From contig JAIQFP010000028.1 in assembly GCA_020073165.1 (NCBI GenBank), positions 1-48,474 on the forward strand: a stretch of 48,474 bases of DNA, given 5' to 3'. This DNA is from Terriglobia bacterium. GTDB taxonomy: Bacteria; Acidobacteriota; Terriglobia; Terriglobales; Acidobacteriaceae. Made by a program: the position numbers and the translations under genes. Below, piece after piece: positions 25,453-34,737 of the stretch. Every line of letters begins with the position of its first letter. Position 1 is the stretch's first letter. The notes beneath the pieces were generated by a model that saw only the letters and a list, made by a program, of their open reading frames with translations, had not been told where the DNA came from and ran no database searches.

Positions 25453-28422
25453 GTGGCAGTCTCCAAACCCATTCCCAGTGCGCCGGCGTTCGAACTCGAT
25501 GACCGCCAACGTCAGGCCGTCGAGCATGTTGAAGGCCCCATGCTGGTGGTGGCCGGAGCGGGCACGGGCAAAACCACCGTCCTCACGCGACGCATTGCCC
25601 ACCTGATCCGCGACGCTGGGATTCGCCCCGACCAGATCCTCGCCGTCACTTATACCGAAAATGCGGCCGGCGAGATGCAGGAGCGGGTTGAGGCCGAACT
25701 CCGAGGAACCGACACCTCCGGTCTGCAGGTCGCTACCTTTCACGCTTACTGCAACAACCTGCTGGCCCGCTGCGGCAAGCAATTCGGAGTGCTTGACGAC
25801 AAGGATCTCTGGATCTACCTCCGTAAACGCATTCGCGAGCTGCGCCTGAATTACTTTGTGCGGGCGGCCAATGTCAGCCAGTTTCTCGACGACCTGCTCG
25901 ATTTCATGCGGCGCTGCCACGACGAATTGGTCGGCCCGGAGAAGTACGCCGAATACGTCAGCCGCCTCGAGCACGGTGAGTTGCCCATCCCGCGCGTGGG
26001 CAAGTCGAAGGACGTCCTCAGCGACGAGGAGGTGCTCGGGCGCTGCCGGGAAATCGCCGGCGTCTTCGCGACGGTCGAGCGCATGCTGCGCGAAGAAAAC
26101 CTGGGTACCTTCGGCCACATGATCACCCACGCGCATGCGCTGCTGCAGCAGGACGCTGGTTTACTGGCGCATGAACGCACCCGCGCCCGCTTCATCCTGG
26201 TGGACGAGTTCCAGGATGCCAACTTTGCCCAGGTGAAGATCCTGCAAAAACTTGCGGGAGACGAGCGCAACGTCTTTGCAGTGGGCGATCCCGATCAGGC
26301 CATCTACCGTTTCCGCGGCGCCTCGAGTGCGGCTTTTGGACTATTTCAGCGTCATTTCCCCGGGGCCAGGCTGGTGGCACTGGAAAAGAATCGGCGCTCA
26401 ACCACACCTATCCTCAAGTGCGCCTTCGCCCTGATCGCCAGGAATCCGGACATCTTTCCCGCAGGGAAGGGATCCACGTTCCCCTACCGGCGCTCGCCCC
26501 TGGTTTCAGCGCGAGAAGAGGAAGCGGTCCGGCAGGGCAGGGAGTTTCCGAGTGTTCCGGTTGACAGCGCGCTGCTCACGGCGAAAGAAGTGGAATGCGC
26601 CGACCTGGTAAGTGCCATCCTCCAGAAAAAGAAAGAGGTGCGCTGCGCCTGGAGGGATTTTGCTGTGCTCTACCGGCAGCATGCCCACCGCGACCCGCTG
26701 GCGGAAGAACTGGCGGAGAAGGGCATTCCCTTTTCCATCGAGAACATGGACGTAGTGGACACGCCCGAAGTGCGCGATCTGTTTGCCTGCTTGGGCGCGG
26801 TGGTCTCCGCCCATGACGGGGCGAGCCTGTTCCGGGTTGCGGCCTTGCCTCAGTTCGCTATTGATCCGGAAAAGCTGCGCGCCGGCATGAGGGCGATCCC
26901 GCGGGACGAACGAGATGTGGGTGTGGCCTCAGTTTTGGCACAGGTCGAAGGCGGCGCAGCGGTGCTCGACGCAGTAAAGCAAGCGCGTGAGGAAGTCGCC
27001 CGCACGGGCGCCAAGGGCCGCGCAGCCCTGGAAATCCTCATCCGCCGCTTTGCGCTCGATGGCAGCTCCCGCCCACTGCGTGCCGTTCTCGAGTTCGTTG
27101 CCAAGTGGGAGGAGAAGCCAATTACCCGGACCGGGGAAATTGGCGAGCTGATCGAGTACCTCGACTACTTTCGCGAGGCCCGCGGGGCCATCCCCATGCC
27201 GTCGCCCGACGAGAACGCCGTCCATCTGATCACCGCACACGCAGCCAAGGGGCTGGAGTTCGATCATGTGTTCGTTCTCCGCGCCAATTCGGGTTCGTTC
27301 CCGGCGTCCTACAAGGAACCGCTGGTGGAGTTCCCCAGCGAACTGCGCGACCCCGACTCCGTCGCCCAAGGTGAAGGCAAGGCGTTGCACGACCAGGAGG
27401 AACGCCGGCTGTTCTACGTGGCCATGACCCGCGCCCGCGACTCGCTCACCATCTACGCCCGGCAGGGCAAAGGGAAAGACACCACTCCCCCGGGTTACCT
27501 GCGCGACCTGCTGAAGGACCCCAGTCTCAGCCGGTGGCTGCGCCCTCGCAACGCGCGCCCCTTTCAGACCGACATGTTCGGCGGCGCCTCCACCGCGAGA
27601 TCAGCTTCGCGCACCAGCGAGTGGATCTCCTTGCCACCCGTGCTCAACCTCAACGCCCGGCTGAGCGCCACGGCGGTTGCCAGCTATGACCTGTGTCCGC
27701 TGCAATTCAAGCTGGAACGCGAGTGGAACATTCCCCGCAAGGCTCCCGCGGCCATCCACTACGGAGGCGCGATGCATCTGGTGTTGCGCGCCTACTATGA
27801 TTCAGTGCGCGCTGAGCGCTCCTTGGCCGACGAGGCCCTGATCGACCTCTTTCGCGCCACCCTGGCCGCGGCGGGCATCCAGGACCGCTATCAGTTCGAA
27901 CTCTACGAGCAGCAGGGCATCGCTCAGTTGCGCGACTTCCTGGCAGCCTGCCGCCGCGGTCCGGCGCCCGAGGTGCTGCACACGGAGGAGTCGTTCCAGG
28001 TGCAGATCGGCGGCGCCACCGTGGTCGGCCGGATTGATCGCGTGGATCATCTGGGCGACGGACACGTAGTCATAACCGATTACAAAACCGGCAAGCCGCG
28101 ATCGCAGGAAGATGCCGACGAGAGCTTGCAGCTTTCGATCTATGCGTTAGCGGCGCGCGCGAAATGGGGTTACCAGGCCGAGCGGTTGATCTTCTACAAC
28201 CTGCAAGAGAACACTCCGGTGGTTTCACTCCGCAGCTCGATTCAGCTGGAAGAGGCCAAAGCGAAGATCGAAGAAGTTGCAGCGAATATTGCCGCGGGAG
28301 AGTTCGACCCCAAACCCGGCTTCCATTGCAGCTTTTGTGCCTACCGCAATCTCTGCCCGGCCACCGAGAAGCGGCTCTATAGCATTCCCGCCGTCACCAA
28401 GACCAGCGGCGGAAAGAACTAG
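25453..28422 (+). CDS. UvrD-type helicase fused to an AddB/Cas4-like Fe-S nuclease domain
   Basis: 989 residues from GTG 25453. SF1A motifs: Q-motif LDDRQRQAVEH, Walker A AGAGTGKT (34-41), Walker B LVDEFQDA (251-256), GDPDQAIYRFRGA, LITAHAAKGLEFDHVF and FYVAMTRARDSL. The last ~250 residues are a PD-(D/E)XK nuclease: GRIDRVD, ITDYKTGKPRSQ, Q and Y motif LQLSIYALAA, with four Cys (YDLCPLQF and CSFC...LCP) arranged as in the [4Fe-4S] nucleases AddB and Cas4. Probably end resection or repair; a single-polypeptide alternative to AddAB/RecBCD, or an accessory nuclease. No partner subunit is adjacent. Confidence 0.88.
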   Translation: MAVSKPIPSAPAFELDDRQRQAVEHVEGPMLVVAGAGTGKTTVLTRRIAHLIRDAGIRPDQILAVTYTENAAGEMQERVEAELRGTDTSGLQVATFHAYCNNLLARCGKQFGVLDDKDLWIYLRKRIRELRLNYFVRAANVSQFLDDLLDFMRRCHDELVGPEKYAEYVSRLEHGELPIPRVGKSKDVLSDEEVLGRCREIAGVFATVERMLREENLGTFGHMITHAHALLQQDAGLLAHERTRARFILVDEFQDANFAQVKILQKLAGDERNVFAVGDPDQAIYRFRGASSAAFGLFQRHFPGARLVALEKNRRSTTPILKCAFALIARNPDIFPAGKGSTFPYRRSPLVSAREEEAVRQGREFPSVPVDSALLTAKEVECADLVSAILQKKKEVRCAWRDFAVLYRQHAHRDPLAEELAEKGIPFSIENMDVVDTPEVRDLFACLGAVVSAHDGASLFRVAALPQFAIDPEKLRAGMRAIPRDERDVGVASVLAQVEGGAAVLDAVKQAREEVARTGAKGRAALEILIRRFALDGSSRPLRAVLEFVAKWEEKPITRTGEIGELIEYLDYFREARGAIPMPSPDENAVHLITAHAAKGLEFDHVFVLRANSGSFPASYKEPLVEFPSELRDPDSVAQGEGKALHDQEERRLFYVAMTRARDSLTIYARQGKGKDTTPPGYLRDLLKDPSLSRWLRPRNARPFQTDMFGGASTARSASRTSEWISLPPVLNLNARLSATAVASYDLCPLQFKLEREWNIPRKAPAAIHYGGAMHLVLRAYYDSVRAERSLADEALIDLFRATLAAAGIQDRYQFELYEQQGIAQLRDFLAACRRGPAPEVLHTEESFQVQIGGATVVGRIDRVDHLGDGHVVITDYKTGKPRSQEDADESLQLSIYALAARAKWGYQAERLIFYNLQENTPVVSLRSSIQLEEAKAKIEEVAANIAAGEFDPKPGFHCSFCAYRNLCPATEKRLYSIPAVTKTSGGKN

Positions 28423-28503
28423 TTCCCGGATCTCCGCAAATTGTTCTCAAAACCGAAGGTGGGCTTCGCTGGGCTGTTGCTGAAGACTGACGACTGTTCT
28501 CCC

Positions 28504-28534
28504 AAAAAACTTAGGGGACGCTTTGTGCGTCCCC
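28504..28534 (-). terminator. Rho-independent terminator of the lysine-rich microgene
   Basis: On the minus strand GGGGACGC-ACAAA-GCGTCCCC is followed by TAAG and six T (28509-28504). Perfect 8-bp stem with a T-run only in the minus direction, so it terminates a leftward transcript. Confidence 0.85.
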
Positions 28535-28560
28535 CGGTTTGCTTTCTTGCTGCAGGGCTC

Positions 28561-28611
28561 TTAGTGTTTCTTCTTGCCGCCCTTTTTTGCCGCTTTCTTC
28601 TTGGTTGCCAT
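28561..28611 (-). CDS. Candidate lysine-rich microprotein, 16 residues
   Basis: ATG 28611 to TAA 28561 encodes MATKKKAAKKGGKKKH. GGGAG lies ~10 bases upstream on the leader, a near-consensus promoter ~60 bases further, and a strong terminator 27 bases after the stop, so this is a complete transcription unit of ~165 nt. The peptide resembles the Lys/Ala/Gly-rich tails of histone H1-like and ribosomal proteins and should bind nucleic acid if made. The RNA itself could be the functional product (small RNA). I know no named family. The rest of 28423-28974 holds nothing recognisable. Confidence 0.55.
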   Translation of the reverse strand: MATKKKAAKKGGKKKH

Positions 28612-28676
28612 AGTTTCTATTCTCCCTTCCATTGTTCATGGACTGCGCAACGTTCTTACTGTTGCGACTGATTGAA

Positions 28677-28705
28677 TGTATAGAGTCAATAAAAAGTGAT
28701 GTCAA
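28677..28705 (-). promoter_or_regulatory. Promoter of the lysine-rich microgene
   Basis: On the minus strand TTGACA (28705-28700), a 17-base spacer, then TATACA (28682-28677). The start is predicted near 28670. Confidence 0.7.
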
Positions 28706-28974
28706 GAAAAAAATGCGCTCGGCGGCGCGTGCGACCCATACACCAAAGTCACCGGAGAGGGTCGGAGGAGAATTTCGCTCGCTTGCGAGTTGAATTCCGG
28801 ATGGATGCACTGCGAGAAATGTTTGCCGTGTCGCGGGCCATGGCCGTTGGGCGCAGTGCGAGCTGGCGTGGTCGTGCATCGGACACGATCGTCGTCGCCG
28901 CAGCCAAAGTTCATCATTTTGACGTCCCGCACATCTATAATTGAAGGCTACGAAATCATCGCAGGAGCACATCT

Positions 28975-30168
28975 ATGGCTGCTTTGGACGAGGTCGTCAT
29001 CATCTCCGGTTGTCGCACACCCGTAGGGAAATTCCAGGGAAGTTTGTCGGACCTGAGCGCCACCCAACTGGGCGCGATCGCGGTGCGCGAAGCGGTGCAG
29101 CGCGCCAAGATCGATCCCAGGCAGGTGGACGAGTGCATCATGGGCAACGTGGTTTCCGCCGGGCTGGGGCAGAACCCGGCGCGGCAGGCGGCCATCTTCG
29201 GCGGCCTGTCCCCCGAAGTAGGTGCCATGACCGTAAACAAGGTCTGTGGCTCCGGATTGAAATCCGTTGCGCTCGCCGCGCAAGCGATCCAGACAGGGAA
29301 CAGCTCGATCGTGGCCGCCGGCGGCATGGAATCGATGACCAATGCTCCCTACCTGCTGATGCAGGCCCGCAAGGGATATCGCCTGGGCAATCAGCAGGTC
29401 GTTGACTCCATGATCCAGGACGGCTTGTGGGACATCTACAACGACTACCACATGGGCATCACGGGCGAGAACGTGGCTGAGAAGTACGGCATCACGCGCG
29501 AGGAGCAAGACCAGTTTGCGGTGAACTCCCACCGCAAAGCCATTGCCGCGATCAAGGAGTGTCGCTTCAAGTCACAAATTGTTCCAGTCGAGTTGCCCGC
29601 CAAGAAGAAGGGTGCCCCTGCGGTGATCTTCGACAAGGACGAATCGCCTCGCGAAGACACCACCATCGACGTGCTGCGCTCCCTCAAGCCGGCCTTCAAG
29701 AAAGACGGCACGGTGACCGCCGGCAATGCCCCCGGAGTGAATGACGGCGCTGCCGCTGTCGTGGTTACCAGTGCGCGGCAGGCCAAGGAACTCGGCGCCC
29801 AGCCCATGGTGCGCATCGTGGCCCAGGCCACCAGCGGGGTCGAGCCCAAATGGGTGATGATGGCTCCGGTGAGCGCGGTCCGCAAGATCTGGGAAAAGAC
29901 CGGCTGGAAGAACGAAGATGTGGACCTCTACGAACTCAACGAAGCCTTCTCCGTGCAGGCCCTGGGCGTGATGCGCGAGCTCGGCCTCGATCCCAACAAG
30001 ACCAACGTGAACGGCGGTGCGGTCGCCATCGGACATCCCATCGGCGCCAGCGGCGCCCGCATCCTGGTCACGCTCATCTACGAGATGATCCGCCGTGACG
30101 CGCACCGCGGAATTGCCGCCTTGTGCCTGGGCGGCGGAAACGCAGTGGCGATGGCGGTGGAACGGTAA
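28975..30168 (+). CDS. atoB: Acetyl-CoA acetyltransferase (thiolase)
   Basis: 397 residues. Nucleophile C91 in [11 protein letters not shown]354 in [10 protein letters not shown] and C384 in CLGGG make the thiolase catalytic set; NEAF and [12 protein letters not shown] are standard. It resembles E. coli AtoB closely along its length, so biosynthetic condensation of two acetyl-CoA (or the reverse) is likely; a role in polyhydroxybutyrate or fatty-acid breakdown cannot be told from context, as no phaB or fadB neighbour is present. AGGAG lies 8 bases before ATG 28975. Confidence 0.93.
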   Translation: MAALDEVVIISGCRTPVGKFQGSLSDLSATQLGAIAVREAVQRAKIDPRQVDECIMGNVVSAGLGQNPARQAAIFGGLSPEVGAMTVNKVCGSGLKSVALAAQAIQTGNSSIVAAGGMESMTNAPYLLMQARKGYRLGNQQVVDSMIQDGLWDIYNDYHMGITGENVAEKYGITREEQDQFAVNSHRKAIAAIKECRFKSQIVPVELPAKKKGAPAVIFDKDESPREDTTIDVLRSLKPAFKKDGTVTAGNAPGVNDGAAAVVVTSARQAKELGAQPMVRIVAQATSGVEPKWVMMAPVSAVRKIWEKTGWKNEDVDLYELNEAFSVQALGVMRELGLDPNKTNVNGGAVAIGHPIGASGARILVTLIYEMIRRDAHRGIAALCLGGGNAVAMAVER

Positions 30169-30403
30169 GCCGGCAGCTGGGCAATAAGCAGTTTCCGAAT
30201 TCGCATTGCCTGACAACCGCATGGAGTCTGCTGCAAGCTCCATGCGGAACAATTTTCTCTGCGCCTGTCATCCTTGCACTGCGCCAATTCACCCAAGCCG
30301 CGAAGGCCGATTGGAATTTCAACGACTTAGGCCTAAGGCCACAACTTGGCAAGGGAGTTGCAACTTTCTTTCGTAGACACAGTCTCTTCCGCAGGAGTTC
30401 GCA

Positions 30404-30763
30404 ATGAAGAAGGTGCAAGCAGCTGTGCGGAACATGTTGCCCGCAGTGGTGATGACTGTCAGCCTGCTGATGGTGTGCAGGCCGGTGATCGCAGAGAATC
30501 TAGCCGCTGAAGGTAACACCTGGGCTCAGGAGCAGCCCGCGCCGCAGCCGGGCGATCAGTACCCGATGTCAGAAACGAAAACCTTCGCTGGAAAGATCGT
30601 GAAAGCCGGGGACAAACTCGTTCTCTCCGACGCCCAAGGCAAGACCTACCAACTCGACGACCAGCAGAAAGCCCAGGAATTCGTGAACAAGACCGTGAAA
30701 GTGACCGGGATCCTGGATCCTTCCACCGGCATGATTCGCGTGCGTGCGATCGGCCCGGCTTGA
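30404..30763 (+). CDS. Small secreted protein, DUF5818-like
   Basis: 119 residues. AGGAG 6 bases before the ATG. Signal peptide to about residue 30 (MVCRPVIA), a short linker, then one small beta domain: TFAGKIVKAGDKLVLSDAQGKTYQLDD...FVNKTVKVTGILDPSTGMIRVRAI, which fits the DUF5818 pattern frequent in Acidobacteriota. It is an OB-like fold of unknown role, exported. Single-gene unit with its own terminator. The 30169-30403 gap upstream shows no gene. Confidence 0.8.
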   Translation: MKKVQAAVRNMLPAVVMTVSLLMVCRPVIAENLAAEGNTWAQEQPAPQPGDQYPMSETKTFAGKIVKAGDKLVLSDAQGKTYQLDDQQKAQEFVNKTVKVTGILDPSTGMIRVRAIGPA

Positions 30764-30772
30764 CTGGTGATG

Positions 30773-30808
30773 GGCGGGGGCGATGACTGCCCCCGCCACC
30801 CGATTTTT
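30773..30808 (+). terminator. Rho-independent terminator after the DUF5818-like gene
   Basis: GGCGGGGGC (30773-30781), loop GATGACT, GCCCCCGCC (30789-30797), then TTTTT at 30804-30808. Separates the gene from the trehalose operon. Confidence 0.8.
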
Positions 30809-30891
30809 GCTCTATCATAAGGGACAGCACTTGCGCCTTCGTCTCCACCGACACCGAGACATTGCCAAACTCAACCTGAGAGGTAAATGGC

Positions 30892-33183
30892 ATGCGACTT
30901 TTGAGTGCTCGGCTGATTGTTTCCCTTATTCTTGGCATTGCCCTGGTGTCTCTGTTGTTTTCCTACTACCAGGTTGTGGTGGAGAAGCGCGGGCTGCGAA
31001 GTGACTTGGAACGGCGGGCCGAAGTGCTCGGCGAAAGCCTGGTAGGCAACGTCGAAGGCTCATGGGATGTTGGGTCGGACCGGCAATTGCAGCGCCTCGT
31101 GCAGCGTTTCGCCAACCGCGAGCACCTGGTCGGGGTAGCCATATACGACCAGCTGGGAAACACGGTGGCGATGACCCCGGAGTTGGAGAAGACACTCACC
31201 GCGACTCCGCATGTGGTAGCCCAAGCCATCGCGAAAAATCACGTCGCCAGTTCCTTCATGCGGCTGGGCGGTGATCCGGTGCACGTCCTCGCGTTGCCTC
31301 TGCACCAGAAGGGTGAAGTGGTGGGCGGCCTGGCGGTGGTGCACGATGTGAGCTACATCCGGGCCCAGAGCCTTCGCGTGTGGCGGGTTGGTTTTTTCCG
31401 TGTCCTCACCCAGGGTTTCTTCGTCGTCTTCATCACACTGTTGATCGTACGCTGGAGCATTGCGGGGCCGATCGCGCGGGCGGCGCACTGGATGCGCGCG
31501 CTGCGCACGGGAAAAATCTCCTCCCACCAGGAGATGCCGGACCTTGATCTTTTCCGCCCTCTGGCGCGAGAAGTCGTCACCATGGCTGAGAGCCTCAGCC
31601 AGGCGCGCAGCGCGGCGGAGAACGAAGCACGCCTACGGGAAGCGGCCGAGTCCATGTGGACCGCGGAGCGGCTTTCGGTGCAGGTGCGTACCCGCCTCCA
31701 GGAGAGCCGCCTGTTCGTGGTCTCCAATCGTGAGCCCTACCTCCATCAGCGGGCCGGCAAGGCGCTCGAGGTGGTGGTGCCCCCCAGCGGACTGGTGACC
31801 GCGCTGGAACCGGTGCTGCGCGCTTGCGATGGCACCTGGATCGCCCACGGCAGCGGAGACGCCGACATGGAGGCGGTGGATGCCCAGGACCGCCTGCGCG
31901 TTCCTCCCGATGATCCCCGCTACACTTTGCGCCGGGTGTGGTTGAGCAAAGAGGAGGAAGAAGGCTACTACTACGGGTTTGCCAACGAAGGTCTTTGGCC
32001 GCTCTGCCACATCGCGCATACCCGTCCCATTTTTCGGGCCGCCGATTGGCAGCATTATCAAGAGGTCAACCGCAAGTTCACGCAAGCCGTTCTGGAGGAA
32101 ATCGAAGACACGCCCAAGCCGGTGGTGCTGGTCCAGGACTACCATTTCGCATTGCTCCCCCGCCTGGTCAAAGAGAAGCGGCCGGATGCGCGGGTGGCCA
32201 TTTTCTGGCATATCCCGTGGCCCAACCCGGAAGCCTTCGGGATCTGTCCCTGGCAGCGGTATCTGGTGGAGGGCCTGCTAGGGGCCGACCTCATCGGATT
32301 CCACATTCAGTCGCATTGCAACAACTTCTTGCGAACCGTGGATCGGGTGGTGGAATCGCGCGTGGACTGGGAGCATTTTGCCGTGCAGCGCCAGGACCAC
32401 CGTACTATCGTCCGCCCCTTTCCCATCAGTGTTGACCTCACCGACGATCAATCCGCGCAAGACAAGCACGATGGCTCCAGCTATATCGAGCGCGGAACTC
32501 TGATACGCAACCTCGGGGTCGAAGCCACGTTTCTCGGGGTGGGCGTCGATCGGGTGGACTACACCAAGGGAATTCTGGAGCGCTTCCTGGCGATCGAGCG
32601 CTTCCTGGAGAAAAACCCAACCTATCAGGGGAAGTTCACCTTCGTGCAGATTGGGGCGCCAAGCCGCACCCACATCAAGCGCTACCACGACCTGCTGGCT
32701 GAGGTGGAAGCTGAGGCGGAACGCATCAACTGGCACTTTCAGGCCGCTAAGTGGAAACCCATTGTTTTCCTGAAGCGTCAACACAGCCACAAGGAGATTG
32801 CTCCTTACTACCGCGCCGCCGATCTTTGCCTGGTGACATCATTGCACGACGGCATGAACCTGGTGGCGAAGGAGTTCCTGGCGGCGCGCCGGGACGAACG
32901 CGGAGTGCTGATCCTGAGCCAGTTCACGGGCGCAGCCACTGAGTTGCGGGACGCCTTGCTGGTCAACCCTTATGACATCGACCAAACGGCGGAAGCCATC
33001 CGGGTTGCTCTGGAAATGGAACCGGAAGAGAAACAGTTGCGAATGCAACGCATGCGCCGGGTCATCAAAGAGCACAACATCTACCGCTGGGCCGGAAACC
33101 TGATTACGGAACTCTGCGAGGTCCGGTTGGATGCAGCCCAGGACGCCCCGGAAAAACTTCGCGCCAGCGTTTCCGGCGCCTGA
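30892..33183 (+). CDS. otsA: Trehalose-6-phosphate synthase fused to a membrane sensor-HAMP module
   Basis: 763 residues, versus ~475 for ordinary OtsA. Residues ~7-29 and ~166-188 are transmembrane helices enclosing a ~135-residue extracytoplasmic segment ([35 protein letters not shown]), similar to periplasmic sensor domains of histidine kinases. A HAMP-like segment (~188-240) and a coiled-coil linker ([15 protein letters not shown]) lead to a GT20 domain from ~272: [56 protein letters not shown]. It makes trehalose-6-phosphate from UDP- or GDP-glucose and glucose-6-phosphate. AGAGG lies 8 bases before the ATG. The fusion implies signal-gated synthesis at the membrane. Confidence 0.92.
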   Translation: MRLLSARLIVSLILGIALVSLLFSYYQVVVEKRGLRSDLERRAEVLGESLVGNVEGSWDVGSDRQLQRLVQRFANREHLVGVAIYDQLGNTVAMTPELEKTLTATPHVVAQAIAKNHVASSFMRLGGDPVHVLALPLHQKGEVVGGLAVVHDVSYIRAQSLRVWRVGFFRVLTQGFFVVFITLLIVRWSIAGPIARAAHWMRALRTGKISSHQEMPDLDLFRPLAREVVTMAESLSQARSAAENEARLREAAESMWTAERLSVQVRTRLQESRLFVVSNREPYLHQRAGKALEVVVPPSGLVTALEPVLRACDGTWIAHGSGDADMEAVDAQDRLRVPPDDPRYTLRRVWLSKEEEEGYYYGFANEGLWPLCHIAHTRPIFRAADWQHYQEVNRKFTQAVLEEIEDTPKPVVLVQDYHFALLPRLVKEKRPDARVAIFWHIPWPNPEAFGICPWQRYLVEGLLGADLIGFHIQSHCNNFLRTVDRVVESRVDWEHFAVQRQDHRTIVRPFPISVDLTDDQSAQDKHDGSSYIERGTLIRNLGVEATFLGVGVDRVDYTKGILERFLAIERFLEKNPTYQGKFTFVQIGAPSRTHIKRYHDLLAEVEAEAERINWHFQAAKWKPIVFLKRQHSHKEIAPYYRAADLCLVTSLHDGMNLVAKEFLAARRDERGVLILSQFTGAATELRDALLVNPYDIDQTAEAIRVALEMEPEEKQLRMQRMRRVIKEHNIYRWAGNLITELCEVRLDAAQDAPEKLRASVSGA

Positions 33184-33214
33184 TCTGTCGCTGGCGGAAA
33201 GGAGGAGATGCAGT

Positions 33215-34039
33215 GTGAGATCCGATACGCAGCCTCTGCTTGAGGCCTTTTTTAGATCGCTGACGCAGGCATCCCAATCGCTGTTGCTGCTCGACTACGA
33301 CGGAACCCTGGCGCCATTCCGCAAGGAGCGGGACCAGGCAGTTCCGTATCCCGGCGTGGCGTCGGCTTTGCAGGCGATCATGGGTGAGGGCCACACGCGC
33401 GTGGTCATCATTTCGGGGCGGGAGGCGGCCGACATCCGTCCGCTTCTAGGTATTCAGCCCAGCCCGGAGGTTTGGGGGCTTCACGGTTTGCAGCGAGTGA
33501 AGCCTGACGGAAGCTCGGAAATCCTCCAGCCGGATGAGCGTACTCTGGAGGTCCTGTTGGCTGCCGGTGAGTGGCTGGATCACCAGCACCTGCGGCACAT
33601 GGCAGAGTTCAAGACCGGGAGCATCGCGTTTCATTGGCGTGGTTTGGGCGAGTGTGAGGCAGAGGAGGTGCGGGGCCGGGTACTGGCGGGCTGGCTAGTC
33701 ATTGCTGAGCGTGCGGGCCTGGATCTGTTGGAGTTCGACGGGGGAGTAGAAGTCCGTGCCTCGCAAGCCGACAAGGGCGATGCGGTCCGCGCCATCTTGC
33801 GGGAAATGGAAGCGAATACGCCGGCCGCTTATCTGGGCGACGACACCACGGACGAGAGCGCGTTCCAGGCTCTCCAGGGCCGGGGATTGAGCGTACTGGT
33901 ACGTCCGCGCTGGCGCCAGACCGCCGCCCAGCTATGGCTCAAGCCGCCAGACGAACTTCTCAGTTTCCTGGCGCGATGGCTCAGGGCCTGCCGCGCGGGC
34001 GCAGCCAGCGGCAAGACGGCCGCGGCGGTGAAGCGATGA
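33215..34039 (+). CDS. otsB: Trehalose-6-phosphate phosphatase
   Basis: 274 residues from GTG 33215, with GGAGG 9 bases upstream; the reading frame stays open upstream into otsA but that part is not OtsB-like. HAD phosphatase motifs: DYDGTLAPF (nucleophile Asp), ISGREAADI, GDDTTDESAF. It dephosphorylates trehalose-6-phosphate to trehalose. It overlaps the next gene by four bases (ATGA), so coupled translation is likely. Confidence 0.92.
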   Translation: MRSDTQPLLEAFFRSLTQASQSLLLLDYDGTLAPFRKERDQAVPYPGVASALQAIMGEGHTRVVIISGREAADIRPLLGIQPSPEVWGLHGLQRVKPDGSSEILQPDERTLEVLLAAGEWLDHQHLRHMAEFKTGSIAFHWRGLGECEAEEVRGRVLAGWLVIAERAGLDLLEFDGGVEVRASQADKGDAVRAILREMEANTPAAYLGDDTTDESAFQALQGRGLSVLVRPRWRQTAAQLWLKPPDELLSFLARWLRACRAGAASGKTAAAVKR

Positions 34040-34716
34040 GCAGCGCAGCCGCAGCCACGCCTCAACGCGCACCCGCCAGACCGTTCTACTTCAATACCTC
34101 AGCGCATCTTCTGCGCATCACCACCTACCGGGCGGATACCCTTGCGGAGCTCCTGGATGCACTGCGAGAGTGTCCGGAAGACTCCATCTTTCAACATACC
34201 TTCCGCACCTTGCAGGAACATCACTTTATCCGTGAAGGTTTTTCCAACGACTTTGCGCACTGGGTGCTGTCAGCCTGCAACGAGCCCAAGCTGGCGGAAC
34301 GGCTGGCCAGCGTGGATGTTCGTGAGTTCACGTCGGTCGCCGAGTTGCGAGAACGATTCGTCCAGATTGTGGACAGCTATCTGCAACCCAGCCCGGGAAC
34401 GGCCCAGCGGCCTGCGGAAGAGACCTTCTATTTTTGTGCCTCTGACATCGTCATAATGCCCACCAGCTTTGTGGCTAATACCATGCAGGAGTTCGCAGAA
34501 GGGCTAAGGCACGTCAGTGTGCATTCCATCCATCACCATTTCATCGAAGCGCGCCTGCGGCTCAAGCTGATGTCCAACGACTTCTCCCAGTGGTTGCACG
34601 AAGATGTGGGATTGACCGAGCCGGCCCGGGCCCTGAACCGGATCGACATCTACACCGCGACCCTGGAAGATGTGCGCCGGCAGATGGTGCGGATCGTGGA
34701 ACGGGCATTGACCTAG
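34036..34716 (+). CDS. DUF5752-like protein made of two homologous halves
   Basis: 226 residues from ATG 34036, which overlaps the otsB stop. From memory this family, DUF5752, sits beside trehalose genes; its function is unknown. Two tandem copies of one ~95-residue unit are visible: FYF at 17-19 and 131-133; SIFQHTF...HHF and SIHHHFIEARLRL; SNDFAHW (70-76) and SNDFSQW (180-186); then FTSVAELRERFVQIVDSYL and YTATLEDVRRQMVRIVERAL. Conserved His in each half could bind metal or phosphate. Context suggests a regulator or adaptor of trehalose synthesis. Confidence 0.8.
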   Translation: MSSAAAATPQRAPARPFYFNTSAHLLRITTYRADTLAELLDALRECPEDSIFQHTFRTLQEHHFIREGFSNDFAHWVLSACNEPKLAERLASVDVREFTSVAELRERFVQIVDSYLQPSPGTAQRPAEETFYFCASDIVIMPTSFVANTMQEFAEGLRHVSVHSIHHHFIEARLRLKLMSNDFSQWLHEDVGLTEPARALNRIDIYTATLEDVRRQMVRIVERALT

Positions 34717-34737
34717 CAGGCAGCAGGCGAGCAGACT

